Positions 22,049 through 28,748 of a DNA stretch of 62,484 nucleotides are shown in pieces. Under the pieces are notes generated by a model that saw only the letters and a program-made list of their open reading frames with translations, was not told the origin of the DNA and did not search any database. How positions within the stretch are numbered: position 1 is the stretch's first letter; the number at the start of each line of letters is the position of its first letter. Both the position numbers and the translations under genes were made by a program. The DNA lies in the IMG/VR virus record IMGVR_UViG_3300021963_000131, positions 1 to 62,484 of that record. The stretch is one strand, 5' to 3'. The stretch comes from a virus.

Positions 22049-23982
22049 GAACACTTGTCGTTGATTTTGAAACACGTTGGGATAAAAAAGACTACACGCT
22101 CAGCAAGCTGACCACCGAGCAGTACATCAGGGACGAGCGGTTCAAAGCATTTGGGTTGTGCGTTAAAGAACTGGGTTCAGACGAAGATCCAGTATGGATT
22201 TCTCACAAAGATATTCCTGAGTTCGTAGCATCCGTCGATTGGGCGAGCACAGCAGTGCTGGCGCACAACGCGCAGTTTGATGTGGCGATCCTGTCATGGC
22301 GGTATGGCGCACAACCGGCACTAATCTTTGACTCGCTGTCTATGGCACGGGCGCTGCGCGGTGTGGAGGTGGGCAACAGTCTGGCTAAGCTGGCGCAGGA
22401 GTTTGGTCTGCCGCCTAAAGGTCAGGCAGTACACAGCACAGACGGGTTGGAGGAGTTGACCCCTGAGATTGAGAAAGAACTTGCTGAGTATTGTGCACAC
22501 GACACGTTCCTGTGTGAGCAGGTGTTTAACCGTCTGGTCGAGGGCTACCCTGCCAAGGAACTCAAGCTGATCGACATGACGTTGAAGATGTTCACGCAGC
22601 CTCGGCTGATGTTGGACGTGGCGTTGTTGAAAGAAGCAATAATTGATGAGGAGCGCAGACGTGGAGAATTACTGGGACGACTCGGAGTTGATGACAGCGC
22701 ACTGGCGAGTAGTGATCGATTTGCAGCTCTTCTACGTGGACTGGGAGTGGAGCCACCAACGAAGATCAGTAAGACCACAGGCAGACCAGCTTATGCGTTT
22801 GCTAAAAACGACGCGCTGTTTCAATCTCTGCTCAACGGTGATAATGAAGAAATTGCCCTGCTGTGCGAAGCAAGGCTCAGAGTTAAATCAACGCTCGAAA
22901 GAACCCGTGCTCAACGGTTCGTCGATATTGCATCGAGAGGCACACTGCCCGTTCCCCTTAACTACTACGGGGCTCATACGGGGAGATGGTCAGCCAGTAG
23001 AGGTTCAGGGCTCAATCTCCAAAATCTCAAACGTGGGTCTTTCCTACGTCGTTCCATTCTGGCTCCCGAAGGCCACAGCTTCGTCGTCTGCGACCTCTCA
23101 CAAATCGAACCACGAGTCCTCGCATGGGTTGCCGGATACGAAGAACTCTTAAACATCTTTAGGAGTGGGCAGGACGCATACGCTGCGTTTGGTGCACAGA
23201 TGTTTGGTATCCCCAACCTGTCCAAGGAGAGTCATCCTGAGCTAAGGCAGTCTGCCAAGTCAGCACTACTGGGCGCAGGGTACGGCATGGGGTGGTCGTC
23301 GTTTGCTGCGCAGTTATTAACAGGATTCCTTGGCGCACCTCCCATGCGGTACGACAAAGCTTTTGCTAAACAAGTTGGTGTAACAGCAGTCACTGCGCAC
23401 GACTTCCTGAAAGACAAGGAAGCGATGGCGCGGCTGGAGAAGATACCACGCACCTGTACCGATGAAGAGCTGTTCATCCATGCACTAGCTGCCAAGGCGA
23501 TCATCGACAAGTACCGACGTGCAGCGCACTTGGTGACAGACTTCTGGGCAATGTGTCAGTCAGCGATAGATCACTGTCTGCTCAAAGGTGAGGAGTACAC
23601 ATACAAAGGACTGCACTTCAGCAAGGGACAAATTCTCTTGCCAAACGGTATGAAGCTGCGTTATCCTGACATCAAATTCTCGAAAGAGAAGGGGGTGGTG
23701 TATGGCCCCGACGAGACTAAGCTGTACGGTGGGAAGCTGACCGAAAACATCGTTCAGGCGCTAGCTCGTATTGTGATGACTGATGGAATGCTGAGAACTC
23801 AAAAGAGGTACTCAGTGTGTTTAACCGTGCACGATGAAGAAGTAGTCATCGTGCCGGATGCCTATGTTCAAGAGGCAGAGCAGTGGGTCTTGGAGCAGAT
23901 GACAGTCGTACCGAAGTACATGCCGGGGATACCTCTGGCAGCGGAAGTTAGTTCAGCAAAACGATACGGAGAGGCAAAATGA
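22045..23982 (+). CDS. DNA polymerase, family A, with 3'-5' exonuclease
   Basis: 645 residues. Exonuclease: VVDFET (D7, E9), AHNAQFD (D79), YCAHD (Y149, D153). Polymerase: TGRW (312-315), motif A CDLSQIEPR (D350), motif B RQSAKSALLGAGYG (R401, K405, Y413), motif C VHDE (H596, D597, E598). Everything needed for proofreading synthesis is present; no 5' nuclease domain. It is the replicative polymerase of the phage. Coupled by 4-base overlap to the genes on both sides. Confidence 0.95.
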   Translation: MRTLVVDFETRWDKKDYTLSKLTTEQYIRDERFKAFGLCVKELGSDEDPVWISHKDIPEFVASVDWASTAVLAHNAQFDVAILSWRYGAQPALIFDSLSMARALRGVEVGNSLAKLAQEFGLPPKGQAVHSTDGLEELTPEIEKELAEYCAHDTFLCEQVFNRLVEGYPAKELKLIDMTLKMFTQPRLMLDVALLKEAIIDEERRRGELLGRLGVDDSALASSDRFAALLRGLGVEPPTKISKTTGRPAYAFAKNDALFQSLLNGDNEEIALLCEARLRVKSTLERTRAQRFVDIASRGTLPVPLNYYGAHTGRWSASRGSGLNLQNLKRGSFLRRSILAPEGHSFVVCDLSQIEPRVLAWVAGYEELLNIFRSGQDAYAAFGAQMFGIPNLSKESHPELRQSAKSALLGAGYGMGWSSFAAQLLTGFLGAPPMRYDKAFAKQVGVTAVTAHDFLKDKEAMARLEKIPRTCTDEELFIHALAAKAIIDKYRRAAHLVTDFWAMCQSAIDHCLLKGEEYTYKGLHFSKGQILLPNGMKLRYPDIKFSKEKGVVYGPDETKLYGGKLTENIVQALARIVMTDGMLRTQKRYSVCLTVHDEEVVIVPDAYVQEAEQWVLEQMTVVPKYMPGIPLAAEVSSAKRYGEAK

Positions 23983-24269
23983 AGCTACCCAAAACAATAG
24001 CTGTTGGCGATAAGAAGTACACGGTTATCAACACCACAACAAAAGAACCGTATGTACTAGGTTCTATTTCTTACACAAACTGCACCATCACAGTCAGTAC
24101 AAAAACACCACAACGTGTTGTACCAAAAGCCGAGCAAGCAGTTGTGTTCTGGCATGAGGTTGTCCATGCAATCCTGCACGACATCAAACCCAAACTCAAT
24201 AAAGACGAGAGGTTTGTAGAAGAGTTTGCCGAGAAGCTACATCAAGTAACCACATCCGCGAGGTTCTAA
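23979..24269 (+). CDS. small HExxH metallopeptidase-like protein
   Basis: 96 residues. FWHEVVHAILHD gives HExxH (H59, E60, H63), and glutamates about 20 residues later (FVEEFAEKLH) could supply the third ligand of a gluzincin. It resembles small phage SprT/ImmA-like zincins; substrate unknown. Sits between the polymerase and the RecB-like nuclease, overlapping both. Confidence 0.7.
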   Translation: MKLPKTIAVGDKKYTVINTTTKEPYVLGSISYTNCTITVSTKTPQRVVPKAEQAVVFWHEVVHAILHDIKPKLNKDERFVEEFAEKLHQVTTSARF

Positions 24270-24928
24270 TGAAAGCATGGTCTCACTCAGCACTCAAAGA
24301 CTTTGAAGGGTGTGCAAGACGTTATCACGAAGTACGTGTGTTAAAGAATTACGAACAGAAACCCACGGAACAGATCCGCTACGGTAAGGAGTTACACAAA
24401 GCCGCAGAAGATTACGTAAAAGATAACACCCCCATACCTCCACAGTTCTTATATGTGCAGCCCACGATTGATGCGCTGCTCGCTAAGCCGGGGACTAAGT
24501 ACGCTGAGCATGAGATGGGGCTGACCGTAGACCTGCGCCCATGTGGTTTCAAAGATGAGAACTGTTGGGTGCGTGGTATTGCTGATCTGTTGATCGTTGA
24601 TGAAGAAAGTTTAACTGCATGGGTGGTGGACTACAAGACGGGTAAGGACAAGTACCCTGACAAGGAACAGCTCACCCTGATGTCCCTCATGGTATTCGCG
24701 CACTTCCCAATCATACGCATGGTGAAGTCTGCTCTGTTATTTGTAGTGAAAGACACAATGGTCAAGCACAAGGTCATGCTTGAAGAAGCAACGACTTATT
24801 GGCAGGACTATCGTGAACGGGTAGCGCGTCTTGAAGCAGCGTTTGCTAACAACGTGTGGAACCCAACCGCAACACCACTCTGTCCGTGGTGTCCCGTAAA
24901 GACTTGCGAATTTAATAAGAGGCATTGA
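24269..24928 (+). CDS. PD-(D/E)XK exonuclease of the RecB/Cas4 type
   Basis: 219 residues. Starts with WSHSALKDFEGCARRYH (C15), has ELHKAAEDYV (H43), GIADLLIVD (D106) and VVDYKTGK (D121, K123), then a C-terminal CPWCPVKTC (C205, C208, C213). The nuclease residues plus four cysteines match RecB/Cas4-like nucleases carrying an iron-sulfur cluster. Likely a recombination or DNA end-processing exonuclease. The start overlaps the previous stop by one base. Confidence 0.85.
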   Translation: MKAWSHSALKDFEGCARRYHEVRVLKNYEQKPTEQIRYGKELHKAAEDYVKDNTPIPPQFLYVQPTIDALLAKPGTKYAEHEMGLTVDLRPCGFKDENCWVRGIADLLIVDEESLTAWVVDYKTGKDKYPDKEQLTLMSLMVFAHFPIIRMVKSALLFVVKDTMVKHKVMLEEATTYWQDYRERVARLEAAFANNVWNPTATPLCPWCPVKTCEFNKRH

Positions 24929-24929
24929 T

Positions 24930-25169
24930 ATGACACAAGTTAACGGCAAACGTGATTACAAACACGCTTATAAATTACAGAAGAAATCAGGGGAAACCAA
25001 AGATCAAATTGAGCGCCAACGCGCAAGGAGAATGTATGACAAAGAAGGTATCGACCGAAACGGAAAACATATCGATCACAACGTGCCGATCCGAAACGGA
25101 GGAACTTCTAGCAAAAGCAACACGCGACTTAGATCCCCAAGTAAAAACATGGCTGACAACGGCAAGTGA
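24930..25169 (+). CDS. small HNH endonuclease-like protein
   Basis: 79 residues. HIDHNVPIRNGG followed by SNTRLRSPSKNMADN gives the D-H...G-G...N...N frame of HNH nucleases, without the zinc-binding cysteine pairs of larger members. The N-terminus is Lys/Arg-rich. It may cut DNA or be a homing remnant; the next ORF overlaps its last 134 bases. Confidence 0.7.
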   Translation: MTQVNGKRDYKHAYKLQKKSGETKDQIERQRARRMYDKEGIDRNGKHIDHNVPIRNGGTSSKSNTRLRSPSKNMADNGK

Positions 25170-25365
25170 TGATGAGTTGATTGCTTTGTGGAGCGCACGT
25201 TATGGTGAAGGTTGGCGTGTCTCAAATTTAGAATATATAAAGCTTAAGTGGGAAGACAACTTTGATGCTTCGTTTGCCAGAGAAATGTCGCGCAGAGGAT
25301 TGATTGAAAGACACCACCACATGGCTGAGCAAGTAACCCTATACAAACTAAAATGCAAATCATAG
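25036..25365 (+). CDS. unknown protein, start uncertain
   Basis: 109 residues from an ATG at 25036 with AAGGAG 6 bases upstream. The first 45 residues overlap the HNH gene in another frame and look non-protein-like; the part from KTWLTTASDDELIALWSARYG on looks genuine. The start may therefore be internal. Overlaps the helicase by 13 bases. Confidence 0.5.
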   Translation: MTKKVSTETENISITTCRSETEELLAKATRDLDPQVKTWLTTASDDELIALWSARYGEGWRVSNLEYIKLKWEDNFDASFAREMSRRGLIERHHHMAEQVTLYKLKCKS

Positions 25366-26930
25366 AAAATAAAGCAGTGCTGCTCAGGACACGCAAGCCT
25401 GACAAATACACTGTCATACCAAGGAGTAAACATCTCGGAGAGGTAGCGCCCGGACTACATGAAGTGCTTGTGTTCTGGGGTTTGGACGAGATGCGTGTCT
25501 TGCGCAATCTGGGTGTTAAAGCTGTGCCGTCACCCATCAAGGCTAAATACAACTGGCCGGGAAAGCACAGACCGTTTGCACATCAGATTGAAACAGCATC
25601 GTTCTTAACACTGCATCGTCGTGCGTTTGTATTCAACGATCCCGGTACAGGCAAGACGCTGTCTGCGCTGTGGGCTGCTGACTACCTGATGAAGAAGGGT
25701 TACGTAAGACGTTGTCTTATTTTGTGCCCCCTGTCCATCATGCACGATGCGTGGATGAACGGTATAGCTAAGAGCGTGATACACCGCAGTGCTATCGTGG
25801 CACATCATCAACAGGCAGTGCGGCGTATTGAGATGGTGCAGGGTGACTATGAGTTTGTCGTCATTAACTATGACGGTCTGAACTTAATAGCAAACGAAGT
25901 TGTAGCAGACGGACGCTTTGATCTCATCATCGTTGATGAAGCCAACGCTTATAAGAACGTCAGCACACGTCGGTGGAAAGCACTCAACAAGTTGATAAAG
26001 CCTACTACGTATTTATGGATGATGACAGGCACACCCGCTGCGCAGTCACCTGCCGATGCCTATGGGCTAGCTAAACTTGTTAACCCAATGGGTGTGCCAC
26101 AGTTTCAAACGGCGTGGCGTGATAAGACAATGCTGAAGGTTACACAATTTAAGTGGGTTCCAAAGAAAGATGCTCACATGGTTGTGTTTGATGCGTTACA
26201 ACCAGCAATACGTTACACAAAAGAAGAATGCACAGACCTACCCCCTGTGCTTGTTGAGACACGTGATATACCACTAACTGCTCAACAAAAAAAGTATTAC
26301 ATGCTGCTGAAGGAACTCATGGTGGTGCAAGCGGCAAACACTACCATCTCAGCAGTCAACGCTGCGGCAGGTGTCAGTAAGCTGTTGCAGATTAGCGCGG
26401 GAGCAGCGTACACAGATGACAAGGAGGTAGTTGAGTTTGACTGCGCTCCTCGTCTATCGGTGTTGATGGAAGTGCTTGAAGAAACAAAACGCAAGGTGTT
26501 GGTGTTTGCTCCTTTCAGGCACAGCATTGACACAATCCATAACTATCTTAACAAGCATGGCGTTGCTAATGAGTTGATACACGGCGACATATCTGTAAGA
26601 AAAAGAACAGATATATTCAAACGCTTTCAGACGGAAGAGAATCCAAGACTGCTTGTCATACAGCCACAAGCTGCTGCGCACGGTGTGACGTTGACTGCTG
26701 CGGACACTGTTATCTTCTGGGGGCCAGTGATGTCTGTTGAGACTTATAAACAATGTATCGCTCGTTCAGATCGTATTGGGCAGGACTCGACCAAGGTGAC
26801 AGTCATCCACCTACAGGGTAGTGACATCGAGAGAAAAATGTTCCAGATGTTAGAAGAACGTGTTGACGATCATGCGCTGCTCATAAAACTTTACGAATCA
26901 TGCTTGCGCGATGACAGAATAAATGTATAA
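25353..26930 (+). CDS. SNF2-type DNA helicase/translocase
   Basis: 525 residues with both RecA-like domains: motif I DPGTGKT (96-102), motif II IVDEAN (194-198, DEAN in place of DEAH), motif III MMTGTP, and in domain 2 VLVFAPF, VIQPQAAAHGVTLTAAD and motif VI QCIARSDRIGQ with the arginine finger. SNF2-family helicases are common in phage replication modules and act on branched or stalled DNA. Next to RecB/Cas4 and HNH nucleases it may form a recombination set. Confidence 0.9.
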   Translation: MQIIENKAVLLRTRKPDKYTVIPRSKHLGEVAPGLHEVLVFWGLDEMRVLRNLGVKAVPSPIKAKYNWPGKHRPFAHQIETASFLTLHRRAFVFNDPGTGKTLSALWAADYLMKKGYVRRCLILCPLSIMHDAWMNGIAKSVIHRSAIVAHHQQAVRRIEMVQGDYEFVVINYDGLNLIANEVVADGRFDLIIVDEANAYKNVSTRRWKALNKLIKPTTYLWMMTGTPAAQSPADAYGLAKLVNPMGVPQFQTAWRDKTMLKVTQFKWVPKKDAHMVVFDALQPAIRYTKEECTDLPPVLVETRDIPLTAQQKKYYMLLKELMVVQAANTTISAVNAAAGVSKLLQISAGAAYTDDKEVVEFDCAPRLSVLMEVLEETKRKVLVFAPFRHSIDTIHNYLNKHGVANELIHGDISVRKRTDIFKRFQTEENPRLLVIQPQAAAHGVTLTAADTVIFWGPVMSVETYKQCIARSDRIGQDSTKVTVIHLQGSDIERKMFQMLEERVDDHALLIKLYESCLRDDRINV

Positions 26931-26931
26931 T
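26904..26931 (+). promoter_or_regulatory. possible promoter before the SSB region
   Basis: TTGCGC (26904-26909), 16 bases, TATAAT (26926-26931), at the end of the helicase gene. The -10 is perfect, the -35 only fair. Immediately after comes TTCTTGACAT, the same word that precedes the promoter at 11830 and lies in the 6737 dyad. Confidence 0.4.
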
Positions 26932-26959
26932 TCTTGACATAACAAAAGGAGAGTAAAAC

Positions 26960-27358
26960 ATGGATGCCATTCCATTGGACAAATTGACGAGGGTGTACAT
27001 CAAGATGCGCACCCGAATCCAAGAGCTAACCAAAGAATACGAGTCGCAGATTGAGGAACTGAAGTTGCAGCAGGATGATGTTAAAGCTGCAATCAAGGAC
27101 CAATTGAAAGCGCTCGGTAGTAAGTCGGTACGCACCGACTACGGTACTGTTACTTTAACTATAAAGAAACGGTACTCAACCCAAGACTGGGACGCCTTTA
27201 AGCACTTTGTCGTGGAGCACGATGCGCTTGATCTTTTTGAGAAGCGTATTGCTCAATCCAACATGAACAAATTTCTTGAAGAAAATCCCACGCTTGTTCC
27301 CCCCGGTCTGCAAGCAGATACGGAATACGATGTCTCTGTAAGGAAACCAACCAAATGA
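26960..27358 (+). CDS. Gp157-like coiled-coil protein
   Basis: 132 residues, AAAGGAGA upstream. N-terminal coiled coil (TRIQELTKEYESQIEELKLQQ), then a beta pair YGTVTLTIKKRYSTQDWDAFKHFV and a C-terminal VPPGLQADTEYDVSVRKP. This layout is common for phage proteins just before the ssDNA-binding protein, similar in shape to siphovirus Gp157. Probably a replication accessory; overlaps the next gene by 4 bases. Confidence 0.65.
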   Translation: MDAIPLDKLTRVYIKMRTRIQELTKEYESQIEELKLQQDDVKAAIKDQLKALGSKSVRTDYGTVTLTIKKRYSTQDWDAFKHFVVEHDALDLFEKRIAQSNMNKFLEENPTLVPPGLQADTEYDVSVRKPTK

Positions 27359-28269
27359 GTAACGTAGCTGTTTTTAATCCATCTAAAGTCCCCACGTTTG
27401 CCAAAGGCAGAACCTCCGCACTTTCACAAGCACTCGGTGGTAACGCTGGTGGTGGGCGTAAGGGCAAGAGCATCTCCATCCGTGGTGGTGTGTTTCGTTT
27501 AATCAGTGACGGTAAAGAAGTTGCCGCTATTGATGATCGTCATCTTGACGTTGTGATCGTTGCCGCTGCCCCCAAGATTGGGCGCACTTTCTTTGCTGAG
27601 AAGTACGAGGAAGGCAAGAACGTAGGCCCAACTTGTTGGTCAGCAGACGGTGATAAGCCTGACGCTAAAGCTGCTAACCCGCAACACAGCAACTGCGCTG
27701 ACTGCCCCCAGAACATTCAGGGTAGCGGTGAGGGTACAAGTCGCGCCTGTGGTTTCAAGCAACCGATTGCTGTGGTACTAGCAAACGATATTGGTGGTGA
27801 CGCACTTGCACTTACCCTTCCTGCCACTAGCATCTTTGGTAAAGAAGTTAATGGCGATATGCCTTTGAAGGCATATGCTGCGTGGCTTGCTGCACAGGGC
27901 ATCAACCCTGAAGAAGTTGTCACTCGTATGCGGTTCGATACGAAAGCTGCTGTACCCAAGCTGTATTTCAAAACCATGCGCTGGCTGTCAGACGACGAGT
28001 TTGCAAACGTTGAGCCAAAGCTTGATTCTGAAGAAGTTCAGAAGATGGCAACGCTTTCGTTCACACCGTCTGCTCCTCAAGTTGCAGCCCCTGCACCTAT
28101 GCTTGAAGGTACACGCCCTAAAGCTGCGGCAAGCAGAAAGAAAGCTGTTGAAGTTGATGACGCTGGCGACGAAGAACCCGCAGTGCGTAAAGAAGCTGCC
28201 CCTACTAACGCGGTGCCCAAGAAGTCTGGGATTGCTGCTACTGTAGATGCTTGGGATACCGACGACTAA
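27355..28269 (+). CDS. single-stranded DNA-binding-like protein
   Basis: 304 residues. The N-terminal 200 residues look like an OB-type core with Cys residues (CWSADG, HSNCADCPQN, SRACGF) that may bind zinc. Residues 225-290 are a low-complexity Ala/Lys/Glu linker, and the end is the acidic tip DAWDTDD. OB core, linker and acidic tip are the hallmark of phage SSBs (T4 gp32, T7 gp2.5), which recruit polymerase and helicase through the tip. Position beside polymerase and primase supports it; the sequence match is approximate. Confidence 0.65.
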   Translation: MSNVAVFNPSKVPTFAKGRTSALSQALGGNAGGGRKGKSISIRGGVFRLISDGKEVAAIDDRHLDVVIVAAAPKIGRTFFAEKYEEGKNVGPTCWSADGDKPDAKAANPQHSNCADCPQNIQGSGEGTSRACGFKQPIAVVLANDIGGDALALTLPATSIFGKEVNGDMPLKAYAAWLAAQGINPEEVVTRMRFDTKAAVPKLYFKTMRWLSDDEFANVEPKLDSEEVQKMATLSFTPSAPQVAAPAPMLEGTRPKAAASRKKAVEVDDAGDEEPAVRKEAAPTNAVPKKSGIAATVDAWDTDD

Positions 28270-28274
28270 TTAAC

Positions 28275-28292
28275 AGGGGGCGCAAGCCCCCT
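28275..28292 (+). other. GC-rich hairpin with GCAA tetraloop
   Basis: AGGGGGC-GCAA-GCCCCCT directly after the SSB-like gene. A 7-bp GC stem closed by a GNRA loop is very stable, but no T run follows, so it is better read as an mRNA-stabilising 3' hairpin than a terminator. Confidence 0.6.
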
Positions 28293-28300
28293 TACACACT

Positions 28301-28579
28301 ATGCCCTACTCTGAACGAACCAAAAACTCAGTTAAACACGCCCCACGTACGCTAGGCTCGCGCCTTGGACGATGGGCCATACACCGAGACTTCTCTGTAC
28401 TACGTATTTCAAAATTTACTGGAGCGACAAGGCAGACGGTTTACAACTGGATGTCAGGCGTGGAGGTCACCCCTGCCTACCGCTCACGTGTACAGGAACT
28501 CATCAATATTCTTGAAAGGCAACCAACAGCCGATCACGCATGGAGACAGATATGCGAGGACTACAACCTACAAGCATGA
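28301..28579 (+). CDS. helix-turn-helix protein
   Basis: 92 residues, basic. RISKFTGATRQTVYNWMSGVEVTP is a clear HTH (turn at TGATRQ, recognition helix QTVYNWM). Such proteins lie between SSB and primase genes in several phages. It may control early gene shut-off or help the primase; no weak/strong ribosome site distinguishes the start. Confidence 0.65.
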   Translation: MPYSERTKNSVKHAPRTLGSRLGRWAIHRDFSVLRISKFTGATRQTVYNWMSGVEVTPAYRSRVQELINILERQPTADHAWRQICEDYNLQA

Positions 28580-28734
28580 CAGACTCAGAGCTGTTGAATT
28601 ATTGTGAAATTAATTGGGAGGAAGTTGAACCTGCGTACTTGAAAGAGTTAATACAACGTATGGCGCGTTACATAGAAACGCACGTACCTGACATCGCTGA
28701 GCCAAAAGACGGACGCCAGTTACCCCTGTTCTGA
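28576..28734 (+). CDS. small protein, unknown
   Basis: 52 residues from the ATGA overlap at 28576. Acidic helical protein with the ending DGRQLPLF, a pattern seen in clamp-binding peptides (QLxLF), so it might contact the host sliding clamp; this is a guess from seven residues. Confidence 0.5.
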   Translation: MTDSELLNYCEINWEEVEPAYLKELIQRMARYIETHVPDIAEPKDGRQLPLF

Positions 28735-28748
28735 CCTGTGGAGTTTTC

